DNA of 39,895 bases from a virus. Positions within the stretch are counted from its first letter, which is position 1, and each line of letters opens with the position of its first letter. Below, piece by piece: positions 26,919 to 35,031 of the stretch. The notes under the pieces are model-generated. The model was not told where the DNA came from, did no database searches, and saw only the letters and a program-made list of their open reading frames with translations. Position numbers and translations under genes: made by a program. Where the stretch lies: positions 1-39,895 of IMG/VR virus record IMGVR_UViG_3300011432_000030; one strand, 5' to 3'.

Positions 26919-28573
26919 ATCTATTTCGCAAGTTCGCTCGTTGGATAGTTAAATCCGGTATGACCACGCGGTCTTATGCTGGCGCGGTTAACTCCAGGCT
27001 GACCAGTGATTGGCTAACCTCCTACACCAGCGCAGATGCGGAGATTAAGACTGGGAGAAAGTCACTTATTGCCAGGTCGAGAGACTTGGACCGGAACAAC
27101 GAATACGCTGCTCGATACTTCAAGCTTCTGCTCAATAACGTTCTCGGGGCTTGTGGAATCAAGTTGCAGATGAAGATTCAAAACCCGGACGGTTCTTATG
27201 ATACCGGGGCCAATGATGCTATTGAGATGGCATGGGAGGATCAGTGCAAAGCCAAGAACTTCACCGTTTCTGGCCAACACACCAAGAGACAAATTGAACG
27301 ACTGGTCCTGCATGCAGCCGCCCGCGATTCTGGGGCTTTGGTTCGTATCGTGCGCGGGTTCGATAACGCCCGGAAATACGCTGTTCAACTCATCGAGATT
27401 GACCAGTTAGACCACGACTTTGACGGGATATTCGAAGGGAACGAAGTCCGCATGGGGATTGAGTTTGACCAATGGAAGCGGCCAATAGCTTACCACATCT
27501 TCAACGACCACCCAGGAGACACACTGCACAGGGCCAAACGGCGTCGAGCACGTATCCCAGCCGATGAATTAATTCACGTCTACATGCCCACACGGATAGG
27601 CCAGAACGTTGGCGTGCCGTGGATTGCTCCCTCGATTCTTCCTTTGAAGATGTTGGCCGGCTATGAGGAAGCCGAGCTGGTAGCAGCCAGAGAAGCCGCC
27701 TGCAAAGGTGCCGCTATTGAGAACACCACCCCAGACCAGTTCCAGGGCGAAGTGGACGGGCGTGGGAATGAACTGCAAGACATGGAACCCGGTATGGTTC
27801 TTAACCTCGGCCCTGGCCAAGTCTACAAAGCCATCGACCCCACTCACCCCAACCAGGCTTTTGGTGATTTCGTTAAGTCCAAGCTGCGCGGGTCTGCCTC
27901 GGGTATGGGCGTCTCCTATGTCAGCCTGGCCAATGACCTGGAAGGCGTGAATTACTCCTCAATCCGCTCGGGTGAACTCGAACAGCGTGAAGAATGGAAA
28001 GCTATTCAGGAATGGTTTATTGAAACCTTCGAGGGCCGGTTGTTCGAGGATTGGCTTCAATGGGAACTTACCATGGGACTTATCAAGTCCACATCTGGCG
28101 TCGCTCTCCCCGCTTCTAAGTTCGATAAGTTCAATAAACCCGAGTGGACCCCACGCCGTTGGCCCTGGGTCGATCCTCAGGCCGACATGGAAGCTCATAA
28201 AACGGCTATTGCCATGCGTATCGAATCCAGAAACCAGGTCATCAAGGAACTGGGCGGGGACATGGAAGCCATTGATAAAGATTTCGAAAATGACCCGGTT
28301 ACTAAGAATCTGGACACAGATTCTGTCTATGCACCCGATTCCAAGCCTGAACCACAACCAGTGGCCGCTGAAAGAGTTATTCAGCCAATCAGCAACCATA
28401 TTTCGCCTGCTCCGGTAACTATAAACGTGCCCGAAAGCAAAGTTCGGGTTGAGTTCCCGAAGGATACACCAAAGCCAGTTAAACGAATTGAATTCAATCG
28501 TAACAGTAGAGGCGAAATAACTGGCGCACTTGTGGAGGAGACCAATGGCAATAACCGCAGCGATTTGCACTAG
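26915..28573 (+). CDS. Portal protein, lambda family
   Basis: The 552-residue protein begins at GTG 26915 (NLFRKFARWIVKSGMTTRSYAGAVNSRLTSDWLTSYTSADAEI...). RSRDLDRNNEYAARYFKLLLNNVLGACGIKL, RQIERLVLHAAARDSGALVRIVRG, YAVQLIEIDQLDHDF, EVRMGIEFDQWKRPIAYHIF, ADELIHVYMPTRIGQNVGVPWIAPSILPLKML and GEVDGRGNELQDMEPGMVLNLGPGQ are characteristic of the phage_portal_2 (lambda gpB) family. The portal ring is the packaging vertex. The C-terminus is Pro/Glu-rich. It overlaps the next gene by 29 bases. Confidence 0.92.
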   Translation: MNLFRKFARWIVKSGMTTRSYAGAVNSRLTSDWLTSYTSADAEIKTGRKSLIARSRDLDRNNEYAARYFKLLLNNVLGACGIKLQMKIQNPDGSYDTGANDAIEMAWEDQCKAKNFTVSGQHTKRQIERLVLHAAARDSGALVRIVRGFDNARKYAVQLIEIDQLDHDFDGIFEGNEVRMGIEFDQWKRPIAYHIFNDHPGDTLHRAKRRRARIPADELIHVYMPTRIGQNVGVPWIAPSILPLKMLAGYEEAELVAAREAACKGAAIENTTPDQFQGEVDGRGNELQDMEPGMVLNLGPGQVYKAIDPTHPNQAFGDFVKSKLRGSASGMGVSYVSLANDLEGVNYSSIRSGELEQREEWKAIQEWFIETFEGRLFEDWLQWELTMGLIKSTSGVALPASKFDKFNKPEWTPRRWPWVDPQADMEAHKTAIAMRIESRNQVIKELGGDMEAIDKDFENDPVTKNLDTDSVYAPDSKPEPQPVAAERVIQPISNHISPAPVTINVPESKVRVEFPKDTPKPVKRIEFNRNSRGEITGALVEETNGNNRSDLH

Positions 28574-28964
28574 TTTTAAACAAGAGATTCTTGGCGGCGA
28601 ACATGAAGCCGCCGACACTTACAAAATAGCCCTGTACACCAGCGCGGCCAGCCTGGACGCCAGCACCTCGGCCTACAGCGCGACCAATGAAGTTTCGGGC
28701 ACGGGCTACAGCGCCGGTGGAGCCACGCTTTCAGGCTATACGCGGAGCGCCAGCGGAACCACCGCTTGGATTGATTTTACCTCCGACCCGTCTTGGGCCA
28801 GCTCAACCATAACAGCTCGAGGGGCGCTGATCTATAACTCCACCAATAGCAACAAGGCTGTGGCTGTGTTGGATTTTGGTTCGGACAAAGTCAGCACCAA
28901 CGGTACTTTTACCGTGATCTTGCCCACAGCCGACGCAAGCAACGCGCTTATCCGATTAGGTTAA
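28545..28964 (+). CDS. Small structural protein, head module
   Basis: GGAGGAG lies just before ATG 28545, so the in-frame TTG at 28530 is unlikely. The 139 residues (MAITAAICTSFKQEILGGEHEAADTYKIALYTSAASLDASTSAYSATNEV...) are Ala/Ser/Thr-rich with strands and G-Y turns, and end SNALIRLG. Such proteins are frequent between portal and capsid genes in this phage type and probably decorate the particle. It ends in TAATG overlapping the next start. Confidence 0.65.
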   Translation: MAITAAICTSFKQEILGGEHEAADTYKIALYTSAASLDASTSAYSATNEVSGTGYSAGGATLSGYTRSASGTTAWIDFTSDPSWASSTITARGALIYNSTNSNKAVAVLDFGSDKVSTNGTFTVILPTADASNALIRLG

Positions 28965-29215
28965 TGGCAGCATGGAACCTGAAACACGGACACTGGTGGA
29001 TGGTTCAATGGTCGGTTGATTGGTGGGTATCAATCGGAATACACATTGACCTGAGAGCGAGGGTCACGCCTTCAGGCGAGCGTTACGGTCCATACGTGGA
29101 CCTGCACTTGTTATTCCTGGTTCTCAGTTTTGGAGTGAACCCGGTTAGGAGTGGGGAATTGGACTTAAAAGCTTCCTGCGGTCGTGGAGGGTTAGGCGAT
29201 GGCCACTTTTACTAA
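28964..29215 (+). CDS. Small unknown protein in the head module
   Basis: The 83-residue protein MAAWNLKHGHWWMVQWSVDWWVSIGIHIDLRARVTPSGERYGPYVDLHLLFLVLSFG is very rich in Trp and His, with strand-like alternating residues, and carries PSGERYGPYVDLHL, a pattern recurring in small phage proteins of this region. It overlaps the next gene by 17 bases. Function unknown. Confidence 0.6.
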   Translation: MAAWNLKHGHWWMVQWSVDWWVSIGIHIDLRARVTPSGERYGPYVDLHLLFLVLSFGVNPVRSGELDLKASCGRGGLGDGHFY

Positions 29216-30438
29216 ACAATTCAGCTTCAATTCCACGATTGAAGATTGGGCCTTTAACGCCAACGGCGGCTCAAGCATCGCGGGGACCAGAGACACAACG
29301 GAAGATTCCGGGAATGACACCAACGCCGGGACGGGTGTCATGCAAACCAGGCGAACCGGGAAGAACAACTCTAATGGCACACCATACTGGGAATGGTCGG
29401 GCACATGGGAAACCCTTGGGCTACCAGCCGGGGCGGTCATCAGCGCAGTTGACCTGGATTATGACTGGAGATGTTCTGAATACACTACGGGAGCATCCAG
29501 CACAACCGGGCCAGGCCGAGTTAAGAGATTCCGGTGGAACACTTCGCAACACATTTTCAAGTTCATCGGCATTTACCGGAACAACGGCTTTCGCCACCGC
29601 TGGAGGGACAAACCAGACCGGGTTAAGCGATGCTTCAACCACATCAATTAGGCTAAGGATAGGAGCTAAGCCGAACACGGGCAGCAGCACCTCCGCGGCG
29701 GTCACACTTAGGCAGGATTGGGTGGTTGTCACTGTAACATACACGCTTAGCGTTAACGTTTCTGCCACCGGAGTAAGCGGTACCGGGGCGATTGGCACCG
29801 CGACCGTTACCGGAGACGCGAACACGTCACCCACAGGCGTTTCAGCCACTGCCGCACTTGGCGAAGTAACCGTTACGACAGGAACCCCGGTGGACGTGAA
29901 TGCGGAGGGGGTTTCTGCTACAGCGACGGTCGGGTCCGTTACCGTCACCGCAGATGCGAACACTAACGCAACCGGATTAAGCGCTACCGCAAGCCTCGGA
30001 ACCGTTACCGTTACGGGCGCAGCTAACACATCGCCTAGCGGTCTTTCATCCACGGCGGCGGTCGGGACGGTCACGGTTGAAGCCGATGGCGAGCAGCCGG
30101 AAGCACCAGCCGTTCAAGGCGGTGGCAGTCGTCGGCCTAAATCCAAGGCGCGTGCGGAACTGCCCAAAATCCGTTACATATCCGAAACCTTATTCAAGGT
30201 TCAAGGTGTATCAGGCAAAGCTAGTGTGGGGTTTGTTGCTCACACAAATCGCTGGTGCAACCCCATCCCAGCCGGCACTTCCCGCGCAGGACGGCCGAGT
30301 GTCTACGTGGAGCGCCAATCAGAGGTTTCCGTATTCACGAATGAAACCCGCTCGCTATCTGGGGAGTGTCACGCCGACGCAATCCAGAACCCAACCGAAG
30401 AACTTATAGACCTCCTGTTGACGGCTGCCGACATGTAA
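29199..30438 (+). CDS. Head-module structural protein, split by an apparent +1 frameshift
   Basis: GGAGGG precedes ATG 29199. Frame one encodes ATFTKQFSFNSTIEDWAFNANG...WEWSGTWETLGLPAGAVISAVDLDYDWRCSEYTTGASSTTGP and stops at 29651, but the second frame resumes the protein as AELRDSGGTLRNTFSSSSAFTGTTAFA from about 29515 and runs to 30438. Removing one G near 29512-29516 restores a single 412-residue protein. It contains four to five ~27-residue repeats of the type GVSATATVGSVTVTADANT (29755-30090), then a lysine/arginine hinge and a C-terminal domain. A sequencing error, a pseudogene or a frameshift event are possible. Confidence 0.6.
30417..30422 (+). promoter_or_regulatory. GTTGAC start-associated element (capsid gene)
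   Basis: GTTGACGG sits in the last codons of the gene ending at 30438, with 16 bases (GGCTGCCGACATGTAA) between it and ATG 30439. There is no Shine-Dalgarno sequence before this start, although a major capsid gene should be translated strongly. Confidence 0.5.
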
Positions 30439-32337
30439 ATGGCAGCGAGAGTTATCAAGACGGGGTTGCTTCGGCGATCTTTTGACCTGGACCGCAGCGC
30501 GATTGACGAGGAGAGGCGCACGGTCAATCTCTCGTTTTCTTCCGAGTCTCCCGTCGAACGATTCTTCGGAATGGAGATCCTCGACCACGCCCCGGAATCC
30601 GTCGATCTCTCGCGCCTCCAGAATGGCGGCCCCTTACTTATGGATCATAACCCCGGAGACCAAATCGGGGTCATCGAGAAGGTTGGACTGGACGGACGTA
30701 GAGGTAAAGCTGTTGTGCGCTTTGGGCGATCTGCCCGAGCCGAAGAAATTTTCCAAGACGTAAAAGATGGCATCCGCCGCTTGGTAAGCGTCGGCTATCG
30801 GGTAGATAAGATGGTCACCGATAAGGTTGAGAAGGGTGTGGAAACCCTTCGAGCCACTGCCTGGACCCCGATGGAAATCTCCCTCGTTAGCGTTCCAGCC
30901 GATCCTTCGGTCGGTATTGGGCGAGCCAGCGAAAATCAATTTGAAACAATCATAGAAAGCACACGTATGGACACTCCTGTAGTCATTCCCCCTGGCCAGC
31001 CCCAGCCGGCCGCACCTCAAGCCCTCATGCCCGGAGTCGTTTACGAATCCGAGCGCAATGAAGGTATGATCCGCGAACGCAATCGTATCGCTGAAATCAA
31101 CGCCATCGGTGACAACCTCCGCGGTAAAGTTCCCAATATTCTGGAACTGGTTGGAGAGGCCGTTCGGAAAGGCTGGACCGTCGAACAGTTCAGGACTGAG
31201 GTCATCAAGCACATTCCCAATGTGCAGCCGCTTCCCCCAACCCGAGAATCCGGGTTCGGCATTGATCGAGAAACGCTGAAAAGGTACAGCCTGACCAGGG
31301 CCATTAATGAAATGTGCACTGGCAAACTGACTGGTCTTGAGGCAGAGCTTCACCAGGAAATCACCAAGCGAACCGGCAAATCCGCTGGCGGGTTCTGGTG
31401 CCCTCCTGAAGCCCTGGTCGGCCAACGTAATTTCGTGGCTGCCACCGGCACCCTCGGCGGTATGGTGGTTGAAACCTCGAACCTTGGCGAACAGTTCATT
31501 GAACTGCTTCGGAACCGTTCACAGGTTATGCGCCTCGGCGCTCGGTCGCTCATGCTCGACAATCCCGTGACCATCCCGCAGCAGAATGCGGCTGGCGCGG
31601 TGAATTGGGCGGGTGAAACCGTTGCCTCCACTCTCGGAACTGGTAACTTCACTCAAATCACGCTTACCCCGAAAGGTGTAACCGCGTTCCAACAGTACTC
31701 GAAACAACTGTTGGCCACGTCGAATCCTTCGATTGACCAGATCATCCGTGATGACATTGTGGCGAGCATCGCTACTGCGATTGATTTAGCGGCACTCCAC
31801 GGCACCGGAACTAACCAGCCAACCGGCATTGCTGGCATCTCCGGCATCGGCACGGTCCTGCTCTCCACGAACGGTTTGGCAATCAACAATGCCACGGCCT
31901 ACCCGGCTTTGGTTTCGTTGGAATCTGCTCTCGGCACTTCAAATGCCGACCAGGGTTCATTGGCTTACCTGCTCCGGGCTTCCATTCGTGGCGTGCTTCG
32001 CACCACGACTCAATTCGCTTCTACCGATACGCCGGTGTACACCAGTGCACCGGGGAATGTCGATGGAATCATTAATGGGTACCGTGCTGCAATCTCGAAC
32101 CAGGTTTCGAATGCTCTTACGACCGGAACAGCCACTACAATAACAACGCCCGTCTTTTTTGGGAATTGGAATGAACTTTTGATAGGCAACTTTAACGGCG
32201 GAGCAACAGACATCGTCGTGGATCCGTACACTTTAGCGGCCAATCGGGTTGTTAGGGTGCTGGCGTCGCAATGGGTGGACGTTCAAGTTCGCCACGCCGC
32301 GAGCTTCGCGCTGTTGGGTGGTATTTTAGGAGGCTAG
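30439..32337 (+). CDS. Fused prohead protease and HK97-fold major capsid protein
   Basis: The 632-residue protein joins two late proteins. Residues ~1-165 are a HK97-type prohead protease (family U35/S78): LLMDHNP gives the catalytic His at 70 and MEISLVSVPADPSVG the serine at 148. After a linker rich in Pro and Gln (VVIPPGQPQPAAPQALMPGV) a long charged helical delta-like region leads to the capsid domain from about 325 (SAGGFWCPPEALVGQ, VETSNLGEQFIELLRNRSQVMRLGARSL, VDPYTLAANRVVRVLASQWVDVQVRHAASFALL). Protease and capsid are usually separate genes, though fusions are known. Autoproteolysis is expected during maturation. Confidence 0.9.
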   Translation: MAARVIKTGLLRRSFDLDRSAIDEERRTVNLSFSSESPVERFFGMEILDHAPESVDLSRLQNGGPLLMDHNPGDQIGVIEKVGLDGRRGKAVVRFGRSARAEEIFQDVKDGIRRLVSVGYRVDKMVTDKVEKGVETLRATAWTPMEISLVSVPADPSVGIGRASENQFETIIESTRMDTPVVIPPGQPQPAAPQALMPGVVYESERNEGMIRERNRIAEINAIGDNLRGKVPNILELVGEAVRKGWTVEQFRTEVIKHIPNVQPLPPTRESGFGIDRETLKRYSLTRAINEMCTGKLTGLEAELHQEITKRTGKSAGGFWCPPEALVGQRNFVAATGTLGGMVVETSNLGEQFIELLRNRSQVMRLGARSLMLDNPVTIPQQNAAGAVNWAGETVASTLGTGNFTQITLTPKGVTAFQQYSKQLLATSNPSIDQIIRDDIVASIATAIDLAALHGTGTNQPTGIAGISGIGTVLLSTNGLAINNATAYPALVSLESALGTSNADQGSLAYLLRASIRGVLRTTTQFASTDTPVYTSAPGNVDGIINGYRAAISNQVSNALTTGTATTITTPVFFGNWNELLIGNFNGGATDIVVDPYTLAANRVVRVLASQWVDVQVRHAASFALLGGILGG

Positions 32338-32362
32338 TCCTCCTGGTTGTGGGTTAGGGTTC

Positions 32363-32391
32363 AGGGCCGCTCAGAAATGGGCGGCCCTTTT
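32363..32391 (+). terminator. Intrinsic terminator after the capsid gene
   Basis: AGGGCCGC (32363-32370) pairs with GCGGCCCT (32381-32388) over 8 bp with a 10-base loop, followed by TTTT. It ends the rightward head operon 26 bases after the capsid stop. The end of the HNH gene overlaps this element on the other strand. Confidence 0.75.
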
Positions 32392-33021
32392 GCTATGCTC
32401 TCCGTTCACATGCCTTTTCATCCATTGGCAATTCATGCAAAGTATTTGGAATCTTCCCGATTCATCGGAGAGAATGTCTTTGTAATACTTCCGCCTGTCC
32501 CTGCGTAATGATTTACGGTGCATGTTTCCACCGCCGTTAATATGGTCGACTGACAGGACTGGTGGCCTTGATTCGCCACATGTTGCACACTTTCCGCCAA
32601 GCTTGGAATAAACCTTTCCTTTTAATTCCCTCATAGTCTTGTACCTAGACTTAGCCTGGATCTCCTTGAACCTTTCTTTATTGTTCGCAAGCCACTTATC
32701 TGCGACGGCTCGCCTTTTGGCCCTGTTGTTCTGATAAAACAACTTGCCCCGCGCTCTCATTTTGTCGGCATTGGCCAGGTAGTGCGCTCGCCGACGGGCC
32801 AAGATGGTTTCCTTGTTGTTCGCTTGATATTTTTTACCACGCGCCATGGCGCTACATCTTCTGGTATCATACATCTGGTTTATCTTGCGTGGGATAAATA
32901 CGGAAGAACAAACCGGACAAGCCCTGTATAAAATAGAGTCCCCCACCCCCGGTAGAACCGGACCCGGTAAAGGATCCGCGGAGATGGGGGAAATTTGGCT
33001 GACAGGTTCTACACTGTTCAT
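32371..33021 (-). CDS. HNH homing-type endonuclease, antisense insertion
   Basis: The 216-residue protein has an N-terminal zinc motif (ACPVCSSVF...), a basic lysine/arginine-rich helical middle (KKYQANNKETILARRRAHYLANADKMRARG) and an HNH domain: KCATCGESRPPVLSVDHINGGGNMHRK, then RFQILCMNCQWMKRHVNG with the CxxC, DH and N/H residues expected. It is leftward, between the capsid terminator and the small rightward gene, splitting a head operon in the opposite direction. It probably moved in as a free-standing homing endonuclease gene. Confidence 0.8.
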   Translation of the reverse strand: MNSVEPVSQISPISADPLPGPVLPGVGDSILYRACPVCSSVFIPRKINQMYDTRRCSAMARGKKYQANNKETILARRRAHYLANADKMRARGKLFYQNNRAKRRAVADKWLANNKERFKEIQAKSRYKTMRELKGKVYSKLGGKCATCGESRPPVLSVDHINGGGNMHRKSLRRDRRKYYKDILSDESGRFQILCMNCQWMKRHVNGEHSKRAAHF

Positions 33022-33046
33022 GCCCAGACCATACCAGCCACGCCCC

Positions 33047-33052
33047 GTTGAC
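33047..33052 (+). promoter_or_regulatory. GTTGAC start-associated element (gene at 33069)
   Basis: GTTGACG occurs 16 bases before the ATG at 33069, with the sequence GCAAGCCTATTCGTGT in between and no Shine-Dalgarno sequence. The same box stands before other late genes, which supports the choice of this start codon. Confidence 0.5.
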
Positions 33053-33068
33053 GCAAGCCTATTCGTGT

Positions 33069-33323
33069 ATGCGCGTGCGCCTCGTTAAGCCAATAGTTGT
33101 CCAGAATCACCCAGGAGTACAGCCCGGAGACGTATTTGATGTGGAACACAACGAAGGCATAAACCTGATTGGCTGGGGTTATGTCGTGGAGGTCACCTAT
33201 ACTGAGTCAAGGATGAACGAGATCCAATCCCGCGAACCCGCAATCGAGAATCGAGATTTTACACCGGCACAGGAGCAGGAAACGCAGCCTCGCAAATCTT
33301 CTCGGCGCACGCCCGCCAAGTAA
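33069..33323 (+). CDS. Small rightward protein, head-module end
   Basis: ATG 33069 is chosen over TTG 33048 because of the GTTGAC box spacing. The 84 residues MRVRLVKPIVVQNHPGVQPGDVFDVEHNEGINLIGWGYVVEVTY form a small beta-barrel-like fold, as in small head-tail connector or capsid accessory proteins, followed by a basic, Arg-rich tail (RKSSRRTPAK). Its last 65 bases overlap the end of the convergent glycosyltransferase gene. Confidence 0.6.
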   Translation: MRVRLVKPIVVQNHPGVQPGDVFDVEHNEGINLIGWGYVVEVTYTESRMNEIQSREPAIENRDFTPAQEQETQPRKSSRRTPAK

Positions 33324-34290
33324 GGTTCGAGACTAGCGACGCAGACGCCTGTCCACGATCCTTCAATTCTTCCCGGTGTTTGTAGGCGTGCTCCAACTTT
33401 GCAATAATGTCTGAGATATTGCAGTGGAACCACCCCGCAGGATCATAGCTTCCGTTGGGTAAAATATACTCATTCCGATCCAGCACATCTTTGTGACCAT
33501 GTGCGTATGTGGCTATAACAGGACGGCCACAAGCCATAAATTCGCACATGACCAGGTTCGTGCCAGCTTCGCAGCGGTTCGGGAATAGGCCGATATGGGC
33601 TTGAGCGTAGACTTCTGGGGTTTTCTCATTGGGCATCGGTGGGACATGCACAACCCGGCCCTCGGGTAAACCAGCGAACGGATCTTCGAGATTAATCATG
33701 TTGCTATGCTGCATCGTGGCGATGGATTGGGGCCATTTATTGTGCCAGGCAGCTATCAGAACCGAATCCGGGTGCATCTTCATGAATAGACGCATGGCAG
33801 CAATGACTAAATCTTGCCCCTTTCGATACTCGAATTTGCCACCGGAAAAGACTACGAACGGCTTAGATTCGTTCCATGGTTTGATTGAGAACCGTTCATG
33901 GTCGATTCCTTGCAGGAGTGGTTGAGCTTTTATTCCTTTCTCGGCTAATCGCTGAACGTTCCACGTGGAACCAGCAAAGAGCAGGTCATACGCCCGGGCG
34001 TGGACTCTGGCCTTGTCTGGGATTGGCCATTCTAGGAAGCAATAGCCCATGACCAGGGGGGCATCGTATTTAACGTCCGGTTTTAAGTCTTGCGTGGCTA
34101 TGGGCACGAAGATAGGCGCGTTGAATGTCCGTCTTGTGCGGGGAGCTATCTCGACCTCGCAGAACTCGCCCAGGGAGCGAATTAGGTTAGTGTTTGCCAC
34201 GCCCCAGCCGAACCCATCTTCGGGGTTGCCTAGGTAATAGAGTTTATTCACGTTGAAAGAACATGCACCCGCGGCCGCCTTTCTGTTCAT
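33259..34290 (-). CDS. Glycosyltransferase, GT4-like (GT-B fold)
   Basis: The 343-residue protein has the GT-B layout: an N-terminal domain with an LGNPEDGFGWGVANTNLIRSL start, then VVFSGGKFEYRKGQDLVIAAMRLF (residues ~145-168; a typical domain-join motif) and GLFPNRCEAGTNLVMCEFMACGRPVIATYAHGHKDVL (~230-266), with Glu at both ends of the EAGTNLVMCE motif, as in GT4 retaining enzymes. It should transfer a sugar from a nucleotide sugar. It is part of a cassette with two methyltransferases and a TPR glycosyltransferase. It overlaps the methyltransferase gene before it. Confidence 0.85.
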   Translation of the reverse strand: MNRKAAAGACSFNVNKLYYLGNPEDGFGWGVANTNLIRSLGEFCEVEIAPRTRRTFNAPIFVPIATQDLKPDVKYDAPLVMGYCFLEWPIPDKARVHARAYDLLFAGSTWNVQRLAEKGIKAQPLLQGIDHERFSIKPWNESKPFVVFSGGKFEYRKGQDLVIAAMRLFMKMHPDSVLIAAWHNKWPQSIATMQHSNMINLEDPFAGLPEGRVVHVPPMPNEKTPEVYAQAHIGLFPNRCEAGTNLVMCEFMACGRPVIATYAHGHKDVLDRNEYILPNGSYDPAGWFHCNISDIIAKLEHAYKHREELKDRGQASASLVSNLTWRACAEKICEAAFPAPVPV

Positions 34291-34822
34291 CCCCGGTCGT
34301 TTCCTCCAGGAACTTCCAGCCCGAGCGGGTTCCGTTCAGTAATCCAAGTACTTCTATGGCTGGTCGCACATTCACGGGTTGGCCGCAGTGCGGTTGCTTT
34401 TCTTGGCCTTGTATGTGCGGGTTCACGTCATGGAAACACACGATTCCGCCCGGGCGAATGATCCGTTCCGCTCCGAGAAAGTCTTGCACGCAACACGTGT
34501 GGGCGTGGCACCCGTCGATGAAGATGAAATCGGCCGGGTCGGGGCTGGATGCGAAGTATGAAGCTGAACCCATAAGGACGATCCGACTCCGCGGAGGCTC
34601 TGGAACCCGTGTCCACGTTGGGAGATCGACGCCATCCATTTCAATGGCGCATTGGTGGGCATAGGTATTATCAAGGAAGTCATGAACGGCCATGAATGTC
34701 TTAAGGTCGCCCAGCCCGATTTCCAGATACCGGAACGGCCAAAGCTCGGTGCTTTCAAATGCCAACTTGAGATACTTGCAAAAGGCTTCCTCGTTTCCGA
34801 CCATGCAAAAGCCCCAGCTCAT
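34244..34822 (-). CDS. SAM-dependent methyltransferase (class I)
   Basis: ATG 34822 overlaps the preceding stop (GTATGA), so the start upstream at 34858 is rejected. The 192-residue protein carries FRYLEIGLGDLKTF (motif I), DFIFIDGCHAHTCCVQDF (motif IV-like acid pair) and RIIRPGGIVCFHDVNPH, typical of a Rossmann-fold methyltransferase (Methyltransf_24-like, used on sugars or small molecules). It lies in the glycan cassette with FkbM and glycosyltransferase genes and probably methylates a glycan or sugar. The C-terminus runs into the GT4-like gene. Confidence 0.8.
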   Translation of the reverse strand: MSWGFCMVGNEEAFCKYLKLAFESTELWPFRYLEIGLGDLKTFMAVHDFLDNTYAHQCAIEMDGVDLPTWTRVPEPPRSRIVLMGSASYFASSPDPADFIFIDGCHAHTCCVQDFLGAERIIRPGGIVCFHDVNPHIQGQEKQPHCGQPVNVRPAIEVLGLLNGTRSGWKFLEETTGDEQKGGRGCMFFQRE

Positions 34823-35031
34823 ACGCGTTGATTCACCCCTTGTGGAATCAGCCCCCATACATCTCCTTTATCCTCCAGTATATAATGGCCTACCCCGGTT
34901 TTAGTTTTGATGAACACCCGACCAACGCCATTATTTCTGAACTTAAATCGGCGGCGCCCTTCAGGGGCGTTTTCGAGTGGCTTTATCCCGGGCGGAATAG
35001 CCCAGACGATTTTACGACCAAGAACTTTCAT
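34819..35031 (-). CDS. Small unknown protein in glycan cassette
   Basis: ATG 35031 overlaps the FkbM stop (GAATGA), giving 70 residues. MKVLGRKIVWAIPPGIKPLENAPEGRRRFKFRNNGVGRVFIKTKTGVGHYILEDKGDVWGLIPQGVNQRV is strand-rich and basic, without known motif. The two couplings (to FkbM and to the next methyltransferase) make it a member of the cassette. Function unknown. Confidence 0.6.
   Translation of the reverse strand: MKVLGRKIVWAIPPGIKPLENAPEGRRRFKFRNNGVGRVFIKTKTGVGHYILEDKGDVWGLIPQGVNQRV

Noticed and set aside
27959-28618. 219-residue minus-strand frame
   Set aside because: Shadow of the portal gene and the following structural gene.
30634-31425. 263-residue minus-strand frame
   Set aside because: Shadow of the protease-capsid gene, whose domains are clear on the plus strand.
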